Part shown: piece after piece, positions 17,664 to 26,099 of the stretch
How positions within the stretch are numbered: position 1 is the first letter of the stretch
Layout of the letters: every line of letters starts with the position of its first letter
Assembly (NCBI GenBank): GCA_023379675.1
Contig: JAMCPL010000008.1
Location: 94,720 to 158,719 of the forward strand
DNA length: 64,000 nucleotides
Origin: Actinomycetota bacterium
GTDB lineage: Bacteria; Actinomycetota; Acidimicrobiia; Acidimicrobiales; JAMCPL01
Direction: 5' to 3'
Notes under the pieces: generated by a model
What the model was told of the DNA's origin: nothing
Seen by the model: only the letters and a program-made list of their open reading frames with translations
Databases searched by the model: none
Translations under genes and position numbers: made by a program

Positions 17664-18785
17664 ATGGACGGAGATTCAAGCTTGACCAGGGAACGCAAGG
17701 AACAGACCAACCATCCGGGGCAAGCAACCAATGCCCACTTATCTCGTACCGATCATTTCGATGTGATTTCGCTGGGATCCGCCATAGTGGACATAATCGT
17801 AACAATTAATAGGAATGCCGTGGAACGGCTTGGCTTGGCAAAGGGACAGATGACGCTGGTTGACGCGGCGAGAACCAGGGAACTGCTCGCTGCACTTGAA
17901 CCAGGCGTCAAGTCCTGTGGTGGCTCTGCAGCAAACACCGCGATAGGCCTCGCCTCATTAGGCGCGGCAAGTGCGTTCATGGGAAAAATCGCAAGCGACA
18001 ATATGGGAACGCTGTTTACACAGAGCATGAAGGCACACGAAGTGACTTTCTTTCCCGTAGTGGCGCAGAACGAGTTCACGCAGTCCAGCTCGCCGGCCAC
18101 GACAGCTGATAGCCGGAATGTGGCCACAGGCACCTGTATAGTACTTGCCACCCCGGACGGTGACCGTACCATGGCAACCAATCTGGGAGTGGCCAGTACC
18201 CTTCAGCAAAACGACATCAATGTGGATCCGGTGCTCTCTTCAAGGGTATTTTACGTGGAAGCATATCTCTGGGACATCCCACCCGCACGCACAGCCATCA
18301 AGAATGCAATGGCAGCCGCAAGGCAGTCGGGCACCAAGGTTGCATTGAGCCTTTCGGACAAGTCGTGCGTATCGCGCCATCGTTCCGAGTTGCTGCAGGT
18401 GCTCGCCGGTCATGTGGACCTGCTCTTTGGCAACGAGGAAGAATTCACTACACTCTACGCAGTCTCAGACATTACCTCTGCAGCACAAGAAGCTGCAGCA
18501 CAGGGTATCACGGCTGCACTCACCAGAGGCGCAAAAGGATCACTGGTGGTAAGTCCCGCCGGCCAAATATTCGAGGTAGACGCAGTACCTGCCGGCGCCG
18601 TTGTGGATACTACAGGAGCAGGAGATTTATATGCAGCAGGCTTCCTCTACGGCTTCACTCACGGCATGACTCTGGTAGACTCGGCAAGGCTGGGAAGTGT
18701 TTGCGCCACAGAGACCGTTTCCCACCTTGGCTCCACGCCCCGGGAAGACCTGCAGCTACTGGCTAGGGAGGCTGGGTTGGTCTAG
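17664..18785 (+). CDS. PfkB-family kinase (adenosine/sugar kinase type)
   Basis: Ribokinase-fold kinase of about 373 residues. The N-terminal signature region is CGGSAANTAIGLASLG, and the C-terminal PfkB signature is DTTGAGDLYAAGFLYG with the catalytic Asp. The overall look (ISLGSAIVDIIV start, MTLVDAARTREL) fits the adenosine-kinase-like subgroup, but the phosphoryl acceptor is an inference. I prefer ATG 17664 over the TTG at 17595. The TAG stop lies inside the terminal repeat of the 101-bp element that follows. Confidence 0.85.
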   Translation: MDGDSSLTRERKEQTNHPGQATNAHLSRTDHFDVISLGSAIVDIIVTINRNAVERLGLAKGQMTLVDAARTRELLAALEPGVKSCGGSAANTAIGLASLGAASAFMGKIASDNMGTLFTQSMKAHEVTFFPVVAQNEFTQSSSPATTADSRNVATGTCIVLATPDGDRTMATNLGVASTLQQNDINVDPVLSSRVFYVEAYLWDIPPARTAIKNAMAAARQSGTKVALSLSDKSCVSRHRSELLQVLAGHVDLLFGNEEEFTTLYAVSDITSAAQEAAAQGITAALTRGAKGSLVVSPAGQIFEVDAVPAGAVVDTTGAGDLYAAGFLYGFTHGMTLVDSARLGSVCATETVSHLGSTPREDLQLLAREAGLV

Positions 18786-18881
18786 CGGTCCGTCACGTAA
18801 ACGACATGATGGTATCCGGTAATCCAGGGGTGTCATCCGGTTGGCGGGAGTGCGCTGTTATTTGCGGGACGGACCACTAGA
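18781..18881 (+). mobile_element. 101-bp MITE-like element, copy A
   Basis: Element with imperfect ~25-bp terminal inverted repeats (one end TCTAGCGGTCCGTCACGTAA, other end the complement of TCTAGTGGTCCGTCCCGCAA). Its reverse complement matches copy B at about 88 of 101 positions. It supplies the stop codon of the PfkB gene and ends 8 bases before the phosphodiesterase ATG. No transposase is encoded. Confidence 0.7.
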
Positions 18882-18889
18882 GTAGGATC

Positions 18890-19774
18890 ATGGCAAATTG
18901 GCCGGCAAGAAGGATCATCTCCTACGCACACCAGGGAGGTAGCTTCGAGGCCCCTTCGTCGACTCTCTTCGCGATACGCAATGCGCTGGAAGTGGGTGCC
19001 ACCGGTATAGAACTCGACATTCACGCGAGTTCGGACGGTTGCCTGGTTGCATGCCATGATCCAGAGGTAGATCGCACTACAAACGGCTCAGGGAAAATAG
19101 CTTCGATGAGCTTCGATGAGCTGTCCCAGCTGGACAACGCTTACTGGTTCACCCCTGGCACAGATGTTGCTCCGGATCTTCCGGTACAGTCCTATCCATA
19201 TCGCAATATGGCGGAACACGACCCTGCCTTCAGGATTGCACGATTGGAAGATATCATGGAACTGATGCAGGATTTTCCTGGAGTGGTGCTTAACCTCGAC
19301 ATCAAACAGACACGTCCTGATGTGGCACCCTACGAAAACCTGCTGGCCGATCTCATACGCCGGTACTCGTTTGGCGAAAGAACCATAGTGGCATCATTCC
19401 TCGATTCCGCGTTGCGGACTTTTCACCAGTACGCACCTGAAATACCCACTTCAGCGGGACCTGGTTTTGTGGCTGAATTTGTGAGGGCAATCCGGGAAGG
19501 AACAGAGCCTGACATGGATGATGACCTGAATAGGGTATCTTTTCAGGTGCCTGTAGAGTTCCACGGAATTACCGTAGTGGATGCCAATTTCGTGAAGATG
19601 GCGCACAGCTACGGGTTGGCCGTACATGTCTGGACAATCAACGATACAGAGGAAATGAAAAGGCTGATGGATTTGAACGTGGACGGCATAATCACAGACA
19701 GACCGAGTGTCCTGGTCAGTCTCCTTGCTGAAAAGGGCGTGGCGTGGCGTCCTAGTGGTCCGTCTCGCAAATAA
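18890..19774 (+). CDS. glycerophosphodiester phosphodiesterase
   Basis: GDPD-family enzyme that hydrolyses glycerophosphodiesters to glycerol-3-phosphate and alcohol. The N-terminal catalytic His/Glu/Asp set is visible as AHQGGSFEAPSST (a variant of the common HRG), GIELDIHASSDG and VACHDPEVDRTT. It closes with VHVWTINDTEEM and GVDGIITDRP. It is a cytosolic form with no signal peptide. The gene sits exactly between two oppositely oriented 101-bp elements, and the last codons and stop lie within copy B. This could be a mobilised cassette. Confidence 0.9.
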   Translation: MANWPARRIISYAHQGGSFEAPSSTLFAIRNALEVGATGIELDIHASSDGCLVACHDPEVDRTTNGSGKIASMSFDELSQLDNAYWFTPGTDVAPDLPVQSYPYRNMAEHDPAFRIARLEDIMELMQDFPGVVLNLDIKQTRPDVAPYENLLADLIRRYSFGERTIVASFLDSALRTFHQYAPEIPTSAGPGFVAEFVRAIREGTEPDMDDDLNRVSFQVPVEFHGITVVDANFVKMAHSYGLAVHVWTINDTEEMKRLMDLNVDGIITDRPSVLVSLLAEKGVAWRPSGPSRK

Positions 19775-19851
19775 CAGCGTGCTCCCGCCAACCGGATGAC
19801 GCCCCTGGATTACCGGATACCATCACGTTATTTATGGGACGGATCACTGGA
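19751..19851 (-). mobile_element. 101-bp MITE-like element, copy B
   Basis: Inverted partner of copy A. It overlaps the last 24 bases of the phosphodiesterase gene and ends before bL37. Its terminal inverted repeats are more diverged (CCTAGTGGTCCGTC versus TCCAGTGATCCGTC). No clear target-site duplication is seen. Confidence 0.7.
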
Positions 19852-19885
19852 TGAATTTCAAATTACACTGGCCGATCGGCAAAGG

Positions 19886-19960
19886 TCAGCTGTTCGGGCG
19901 CTTGCCGTGATTCGCCTTCTTCTTCTTCCTCAATTTGCGTTTGACTGTTTTCTTGGACAT
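19886..19960 (-). CDS. 50S ribosomal protein bL37 (24 aa)
   Basis: A 24-codon frame that begins MSKKTVKRKL and ends KKANHGKRPNS, then TGA. The highly basic composition and the C-terminal KANHGKRPN block match, from memory, bL37, the tiny large-subunit protein found in the Mycobacterium smegmatis ribosome structures. The length is identical (24). It lies on the minus strand in an otherwise empty 250-base region downstream of element B. The ribosome binding site is weak (GAG just before ATG), so leaderless or weakly led translation is possible. Strong family resemblance; no expression evidence. Confidence 0.8.
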   Translation of the reverse strand: MSKKTVKRKLRKKKKANHGKRPNS

Positions 19961-20097
19961 CTCAAAGATGATAAGTGCTACCGCTGGAAACGTCAACTGC
20001 AGATGGTGATTGGATGAAATGAAATGGGACATTCAAGATACCAGACACAAGACAAGAGACGGTACAACGGTGCCTGTTCTTTCTCGCACCACCAGCT

Positions 20098-20841
20098 ATG
20101 ATGGAAGTCGTGAACTTCTCCAGATGCCAGATCATCACCAGGTACAGGCACGACTCCAGTGGCAGCGTTCTGGGTACCAGCATGATGGTGGTGCTCGTAG
20201 CTCTCATAGCTGCAGGTGCCACTGCGTACTTTCTCCTCCCCGCCCGGCACGGTAGCCGGGTGCAGCCAAACCGCAGCGTAACCACTTCAACTTTGCCCTC
20301 AAGCAAGACACGAAAAGGCCAAGGCCCATCGCAGACACCCACGACTACGAGCACCAGCACCCCATCTACTTCAAGCGGTACTGGTGTATCGACCGCCACC
20401 ACCCGGTGCACCGCCTCGCAGATGGTGGCCGACCACGCCTCACCAAAGATTGCCGCAGGCACGGTAGGGGAGGCGTTCACCCTCAAGAACATCTCGTCGA
20501 CAACCTGCACCATTGATGGATACCCAGATATCCAGCTCTACGATAGTTCCGGCAGCGCTATGGCGACAGCCACTACCCGTAATGGCGCCTATGCATTCAC
20601 ATCAAGTACGCCGGTACTCCTGACCGTGTCTCCAGGCAATGTAGTATCTTTCAACGTTGGCTTCTCCGGCGTAGGCCAATCGGGTTCAAACTCCTGCCCG
20701 TCAGCATCATATGTAAGCGTTGCATTGCCGCAAGGCACCTTTCACTACCCAGATCTGCTGACCGTAAATGACTCGATCAACCCTTGCAATGGCGGTACGC
20801 TGTATGTTTCCGCATTTTATTCGGGTATGCCCGCACTGTAA
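20098..20841 (+). CDS. DUF4232 domain protein, membrane-anchored
   Basis: About 247 residues. An N-terminal hydrophobic segment (LGTSMMVVLVALIAAGATAY) serves as signal anchor. A Thr/Ser/Pro-rich linker of about 60 residues follows, then a C-terminal DUF4232 domain (CTASQMVADHASPKIAAGTV..., FTLKNISSTTCTIDGYPDIQL). DUF4232 proteins are exported actinobacterial envelope proteins of unknown function. The start is uncertain between 20098 and a Met nearer the hydrophobic segment. Confidence 0.75.
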   Translation: MMEVVNFSRCQIITRYRHDSSGSVLGTSMMVVLVALIAAGATAYFLLPARHGSRVQPNRSVTTSTLPSSKTRKGQGPSQTPTTTSTSTPSTSSGTGVSTATTRCTASQMVADHASPKIAAGTVGEAFTLKNISSTTCTIDGYPDIQLYDSSGSAMATATTRNGAYAFTSSTPVLLTVSPGNVVSFNVGFSGVGQSGSNSCPSASYVSVALPQGTFHYPDLLTVNDSINPCNGGTLYVSAFYSGMPAL

Positions 20842-20916
20842 GTGTTTCTACCAACACTGAAAATCGTCTGATAACAAAATTACGAGGATGTCCTTGAAAG
20901 ACTACCTTGGCCGTAA

Positions 20917-20926
20917 TTGTTATAAT
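20917..20926 (+). promoter_or_regulatory. extended -10 promoter for thiolase-fabH run
   Basis: TGT TATAAT forms an extended -10 (20918-20926) about 55 bases before the thiolase ATG. A TTGAAA at 20894-20899 is 21 bases upstream, too far for a standard -35. Confidence 0.5.
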
Positions 20927-20981
20927 GGGTTCTCATGTACTGCAAACTGTTGCTGGACAGCAGTGACGAAACCATAATGCA

Positions 20982-22151
20982 ATGTCAGAACAGGTAAGCA
21001 TTGCCGGAACAGGAATGACCTCGCTTGGACGGCGTGATCTGTCACCTGAGGAGTTGGCAATGCAAGCAGTATCCATTGCCCTGCAAAATGCCGGACTTAA
21101 AAGCAGAGATATAGGACTCGTCGTCTTTGCCAATGCTCTGGCCGGAAGGCTCTCAGATCAGGGATGCGTGCGTGCCCAGTCATGGCTGTCGGCAGCAGGT
21201 CTTGATCAGGCCGGTATGGTTAACATCGATAACTCATGCGCGAGCGGCTCCACGGCCATCCACATGGCATACAACAGTGTCAGGGCTGGAGAAGCGCCTG
21301 TACTGGTAGTCGGCGTGGAAAAAATGTGGACAGGTGACCGGAACGCCACCATCAATGCCATAGAAGACGCTCTCTCGGCAGCCGAACGTCCAAGCCTGCG
21401 AGCAACTCTGGCTTCCTCGGCATCGGGCAGCGTATTTATGGGATTCAATGCGAAATGGGCAAATTATCAGCTTGCGATGCGTGGAACGACTATCGAGGAA
21501 ATCGCCGCAACAGCAGCCAAGGCACATCGGCTGGGAGTCGAGAATCCTCTAGCCCAGTATTCTACGACCATCACTGTCGAAGAAGTTCTTCAATCACGGG
21601 TGGTTGCCACTCCCCTCACCCGCTTGATGTGCTCCTCTTTCACTGATGGTGGGGCCGCAATAGTACTCTCTTCCAATCGGTCGCGAGACTGGCCACTCAT
21701 AAGAACGAGCGTGCTCAGGTCGGGAACCGGGCAATTGGAATACCACGACAGGCTGGGCAATACAATGGAAGAAGCGCTGAAAGTCTCTGGCATTGATCAT
21801 AAAGATATAGATGTGCTGGAAGTCCATGACGCCACCAGCGCAGAGGAACTCTACGCCCTGGAGGCACTCGGATTCTTTCATGAGGGAGAAGCAGGAAGGG
21901 CAACGCTTGCCGGTGATACCTTGCCAGGCGGGTCCGCTGTATGTGTCAATCCCAGTGGTGGCCTAGTGGCAAGAGGTCATCCCCTGGCCGCCACGGGAAT
22001 ATGCCAGATCATAGAACTTGTCGATCAGGTTACCGGTCACGCCGGCAGCAGGCAACAATCGGGTGCACGGATCGGTGCAGCAGTCAATACGGGAGGAATA
22101 ATAGCTGGTGATGCAGCAGCTACAAGTATCAACATAGTGGAGCGTGCCTAG
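20982..22151 (+). CDS. thiolase-family protein (SCP-x/acetyl-CoA acyltransferase type)
   Basis: Thiolase-fold enzyme of 389 residues. The nucleophile Cys is in NIDNSCASGSTAIHMA, the HD of the SCP-x subgroup is in LEVHDATSAEEL, and the C-terminal Gly/His loop reads NPSGGLVARGHPLAATG. The subgroup acts on acyl-CoA or sterol-side-chain-like substrates, but members are often annotated only as thiolase-family. It is directly upstream of a FabH homologue, which suggests a shared acyl-thioester pathway. Confidence 0.85.
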   Translation: MSEQVSIAGTGMTSLGRRDLSPEELAMQAVSIALQNAGLKSRDIGLVVFANALAGRLSDQGCVRAQSWLSAAGLDQAGMVNIDNSCASGSTAIHMAYNSVRAGEAPVLVVGVEKMWTGDRNATINAIEDALSAAERPSLRATLASSASGSVFMGFNAKWANYQLAMRGTTIEEIAATAAKAHRLGVENPLAQYSTTITVEEVLQSRVVATPLTRLMCSSFTDGGAAIVLSSNRSRDWPLIRTSVLRSGTGQLEYHDRLGNTMEEALKVSGIDHKDIDVLEVHDATSAEELYALEALGFFHEGEAGRATLAGDTLPGGSAVCVNPSGGLVARGHPLAATGICQIIELVDQVTGHAGSRQQSGARIGAAVNTGGIIAGDAAATSINIVERA

Positions 22152-22222
22152 AATGGTCGTCGCCGTCCCTACTTATACTTACCTATACAACATACAGAAA
22201 TATATTTAGAAAGAGGAAGGTT

Positions 22223-23149
22223 ATGCCTGGCGCAATCACAACCGGATGGGGAATAGGACTTCCGGCCAACATAGTGACAAATGCCGATCTCGAATCTCGG
22301 TTGGATACGAACGACGCGTGGATTACCGAGCGTACTGGAATCAAACAGCGCCACATAGGCGGTACAACGTCGGAACTTGCCATTATGGCCGGCAAGGAAG
22401 CGTTGAAGTCCGCATGCGTGCTGCCCGAGGACATCGACATCCTTCTCCTGGCCACCACCACGCCTGACGAGCGGGTGCCTGGCACCTCTGCGGTGGTACA
22501 GAACGCTCTCGGCATAAGTGGCGGCGCATTCGATCTGAACGCCGCTTGCTCTGGTTTTGTGTATTCCTTGATCGTAGCACATGGGTTGATCGGCGTCGGC
22601 GCCAAGCGCATACTCGTCATAGGCTCCGAAACCCTGTCATCTATTACTAATATGAATGAGCGCACCCTGGCTGTGGTAGTCGGAGACGGTGCAGCCGGCA
22701 TCGTGCTGGAAAGGACGGAGGGACCTGGCGAACTTCTCTCATGGGACCTTGGCGCTGATGGATCTCTACGCCACCTACTCTACTGTGAGCACGGAGGGTA
22801 CCTTTTCATGGATGGTAAGGAGGTGTTCCGGCGCGCGGTACGTATCATCGTGAACTCTGCACAAAAAGCACTGGGCAAAACTGGATTCGACAGTACCGAC
22901 ATAGACCTGTTCGTTCCACATCAGGCTAATGCAAGGATTGTGGAAGCGGCACGTGAAAGGTTGGGCATACCGTCTGAAAAAGCCATGACCACTATAGATC
23001 GGTACGGAAATACTTCATCGTCATCTATTCCTCTTGCTCTGGTGACCGCGGTGTGCGAAGGAAAATTGAAAAAGGGAGATCTGGTGCTTCTTTCCGGATT
23101 CGGAGCAGGAATGACATGGGGAAGCGCTCTGCTGCGCTTCGGAGGCTGA
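22223..23149 (+). CDS. fabH: 3-oxoacyl-ACP synthase III
   Basis: Condensing enzyme that starts fatty-acid synthesis from acyl-CoA and malonyl-ACP. The catalytic triad is intact: Cys in LNAACSGFVYS, His in FVPHQANARI and Asn in YGNTSSSSIPLAL. The start region shows the family's DAWITERTGIKQRH. Length 308 is normal. GAAAGAGGAAGG precedes the ATG. The fab operon genes acpP and fabF are not adjacent, so this may be a stand-alone or specialised KAS III. Confidence 0.93.
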   Translation: MPGAITTGWGIGLPANIVTNADLESRLDTNDAWITERTGIKQRHIGGTTSELAIMAGKEALKSACVLPEDIDILLLATTTPDERVPGTSAVVQNALGISGGAFDLNAACSGFVYSLIVAHGLIGVGAKRILVIGSETLSSITNMNERTLAVVVGDGAAGIVLERTEGPGELLSWDLGADGSLRHLLYCEHGGYLFMDGKEVFRRAVRIIVNSAQKALGKTGFDSTDIDLFVPHQANARIVEAARERLGIPSEKAMTTIDRYGNTSSSSIPLALVTAVCEGKLKKGDLVLLSGFGAGMTWGSALLRFGG

Positions 23150-23155
23150 GCGACA

Positions 23156-24121
23156 TTGCAACTGGTCATGCTCGCTGCCGGTCTCGGCAAGCGCTTCGGC
23201 GGATGCAAACCTTTGGCTCCGGTAGGACCAGGTGGCGAAGCACTCATGGACATTACGGCATCTGACGCCAGTATGGCCGGTTTCGATTCGATAGTGCTCA
23301 TTACCGGGCCGATAACCGGGCCGGCAATACGCTACCACGTAGAACGTCGTTGGAAGGGAAAGATCGATGTACGGATCGCCCGCCAGGAAGTACCACTTGG
23401 CACCGCTCACGCAATAGTATGCGCTGGCGACCTCCTGGATGGTCAGGGTCCGTTCGGCATAGTGAATGGAGACGATATTTACGGAGTGGATGCCCTTCGC
23501 ACCCTATATGAGCACCTATCCACTCACAATACGGATTGCCTGGTTGCCTTTGCTCTACGGAATACCATTACAACGGATGCGCCAGTTACACGAGGAATCT
23601 GTGTCTCTGACGGTGCCGGTAAGCTGTCATCGATAACCGAACGCAGACTTATCAGCCGCACCGCTGATGGTAGGTACCTCTCTGATGATGGGCTCGAGCC
23701 GTCAACGCTTGATCCTGATGTGCCAGTATCGGTCAACCTGTGGGGTTTCCAGCAGGACATGCTGGCAGAACTTTCAGCTATCGTGAATAGTCGCAGGACT
23801 TCCCTGGAAGATGGGCAAGAAATACTCCTACCAGAAGTCGTTGCAGACATGCTCGCCGGTGAGACACAAACCTTTGGTACTGTTGGTACCGTTTCAACGC
23901 CGCAAGAGAGCATGACTTTATCTGACACACATGTGCAGCCGGATGCCTCTTCTCTGAACCCCAAACAGCAAGTTGCACATACCTTCGAGATGCTTGCCGG
24001 CACTGGGCGATGCATTGGAGTCACACACGCCGCGGATCTGGAAATTGTAACTGCCATGCTGCAATCAATGATCGCCACCGGAGAGCGGCCTGCGGCGTTG
24101 TGGGCACGCCAGTGCAACTAG
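23156..24121 (+). CDS. sugar-nucleotidyltransferase-like protein
   Basis: Nucleotidyltransferase of the GT-A/MobA-like fold. The N-terminal nucleotide loop is MLAAGLGKRFGGCKPLAPVG, and the metal-binding pair is in GIVNGDDIYG. It starts with TTG at 23156, six bases after fabH, and overlaps the next gene. The family transfers NMP to a sugar phosphate. The linkage to a GH20 hexosaminidase makes a hexosamine phosphate a reasonable but untested guess. Confidence 0.8.
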   Translation: MQLVMLAAGLGKRFGGCKPLAPVGPGGEALMDITASDASMAGFDSIVLITGPITGPAIRYHVERRWKGKIDVRIARQEVPLGTAHAIVCAGDLLDGQGPFGIVNGDDIYGVDALRTLYEHLSTHNTDCLVAFALRNTITTDAPVTRGICVSDGAGKLSSITERRLISRTADGRYLSDDGLEPSTLDPDVPVSVNLWGFQQDMLAELSAIVNSRRTSLEDGQEILLPEVVADMLAGETQTFGTVGTVSTPQESMTLSDTHVQPDASSLNPKQQVAHTFEMLAGTGRCIGVTHAADLEIVTAMLQSMIATGERPAALWARQCN

Positions 24122-26010
24122 ATCTCGTTCCTTACCCGCGTAGCGTAGAGCTGGATCCTTCTGGAAAATACGTCACGGCATCCATATCCCAGACGGTAAT
24201 CGATAAATCTCTGCCTTCCCAGGGCTACAGGATCATCGCAAACCTTGATGGTGTGGTACTGGCAGCCGCAGATAGTGCTGGACTCAAATATGCAGGCACA
24301 ACCCTGAACCAGTTGATTCGACTGTCCAGGTATGGCCTGTTGCCCGCTGGCTCACATAACAGGAACGGTAGCCATTCTGTCGATTCCGCCAGCATGCCAA
24401 TCCCTGCCGCCACAACGCCTGCAGTTGTGGCCAGCAACGAGGAAACGGTCTCACGATTCGATACTCCTGACACTGCGATGGACCCAGCCGGCGCATACAT
24501 CCCAGCCTGCCGTATCACCGATTGGCCGGACTTCCCTACCAGGAGCGTATTGCTGGATATATCACGCACAAAAGTCCCTAGCCTGGATACACTGGATGCC
24601 TTGATAGCTCTGATCGGCATGCTGAAATACAACCAGCTTCATCTGTATATGGAACATACCTTCGCATATAAAGGCCATAGGCAGGTATGGGAAGGTTCAG
24701 GCGCCTACGAGCAAGCAGATATAGATCATATACAGGCCGCGTGTGCAAAACATGGCATCGACCTCGTTCCCCACCAGAATACCCTAGGCCACATGGAACG
24801 CTGGCTCATCCACCAGCGCTACCGGCAGCTGGCCATAAAACCTGATGGCTTCTACTGGCTTTTTGGAATCGAGCGCAACCCGACAACACTGGATCCTGAA
24901 AATCCGAAGGCATTTTCTCTTGTGGCAGGCTTACTGGACCAATTACTTCCACTTTTTGGCAGCTCATTCGCTCATGTGGGAATGGATGAGCCGTGGGAAT
25001 TACCGAGAGAGCGCTCCGGTCAATGGGTGAACTGGTTGAAACAGTTGAAGGCACTGGACTCAGTAAAGGATAGGCACGTTATGGTCTGGGGAGACTACCT
25101 AAGTGCCAACCCGAACCTCATTCCAGAGTTACCGGAAGACGTGATCGTCTGTGAATGGGGCTACGACGCAGGTCATCCATTCTCCCAACACCTGGAAGAT
25201 CTCGCCTCTCAAAATATAGCGACCTTCGTATGTCCCGGTACTTCCAGCTGGTTGTCGCTCACCGGCAGGACGGAAAATGCATTGAACAATATCTCGGAGG
25301 CGGCTATATCAGGGATGGAATACGGCTCTCAGGGTTTCATGGTCTGCGACTGGGGAGACATGGGTCATCATCAGCAGCTGCCGATCATGTATCCCGCCCT
25401 AGTCGCCGGCGCAGCCTTATCGTGGTCCTATGACTCCAACGCTTCAATAGACATGCCCCAACTCGGGCGGCTGGTGGGTCTCCATCTTTTCGATACGCCT
25501 CGACCGGAATTTGGCATTGCGCTTGTGGCCCTCGGCCAGGCTTACCGGATGGTGGTGCCACAGCCTCCAAACATGTCGGCACTCACCCTACATATGTGGT
25601 TACCCCAGTTCCCAGTCGGTTCCGGACTCACCACGGGACTGACCAAGGAGGATCTCGGCCGGGTTGACGCGCTGGTGGACGAAACCATCAGTGGGCTGCC
25701 AGCCATACAGAATGATTCACCTGACCGTTATATATTGGATGAGATACTTCTTGGCGCCTCCTGGCTGAAATTTGCAATCGAGGATGCCCGCCTCAGATTG
25801 GAGGGGAACGGTAGCTTACTTTCAATCCCCGAGCAACAGAGAATCGACCTGGCATCCGGTCTGGCCGGTATTCTCGCCACTCACAGGAAGGCATGGTTAC
25901 ATCGTAACAGAATAGGTGGGCTCGATGAAAGCAGCGCGTGGATCGACCATTTGCAGTACTGCTATCGTAGCGGGACTGTCAATCCAAAATGGTTCGGCCC
26001 CCTTGGCTGA
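24112..26010 (+). CDS. GH20 beta-N-acetylhexosaminidase-like protein
   Basis: Catalytic TIM barrel of glycoside hydrolase family 20. The barrel entry reads RSVLLDISRTKVPSLDTLD. An HTFAYKGHRQVWEGSGAY segment follows, then the catalytic HVGMDEPWEL with Asp-Glu. A preceding N-terminal domain begins LVPYPRSVELD. No signal peptide is evident, suggesting intracellular action. A ~45-residue Ser/Pro/Thr-rich insertion lies near residues 80-125. GTG codons at 24100 and 24112 are both possible starts. It overlaps the nucleotidyltransferase gene by about 10 bases. Confidence 0.85.
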   Translation: MQLDLVPYPRSVELDPSGKYVTASISQTVIDKSLPSQGYRIIANLDGVVLAAADSAGLKYAGTTLNQLIRLSRYGLLPAGSHNRNGSHSVDSASMPIPAATTPAVVASNEETVSRFDTPDTAMDPAGAYIPACRITDWPDFPTRSVLLDISRTKVPSLDTLDALIALIGMLKYNQLHLYMEHTFAYKGHRQVWEGSGAYEQADIDHIQAACAKHGIDLVPHQNTLGHMERWLIHQRYRQLAIKPDGFYWLFGIERNPTTLDPENPKAFSLVAGLLDQLLPLFGSSFAHVGMDEPWELPRERSGQWVNWLKQLKALDSVKDRHVMVWGDYLSANPNLIPELPEDVIVCEWGYDAGHPFSQHLEDLASQNIATFVCPGTSSWLSLTGRTENALNNISEAAISGMEYGSQGFMVCDWGDMGHHQQLPIMYPALVAGAALSWSYDSNASIDMPQLGRLVGLHLFDTPRPEFGIALVALGQAYRMVVPQPPNMSALTLHMWLPQFPVGSGLTTGLTKEDLGRVDALVDETISGLPAIQNDSPDRYILDEILLGASWLKFAIEDARLRLEGNGSLLSIPEQQRIDLASGLAGILATHRKAWLHRNRIGGLDESSAWIDHLQYCYRSGTVNPKWFGPLG

Positions 26011-26099
26011 ATAGGCCATCAATGAATAATCTATAATGTGGCATGCAGTAGAGTATGTTCTGCGCAGGTACAATTACAACGATAGAATCTAGCCACAAT

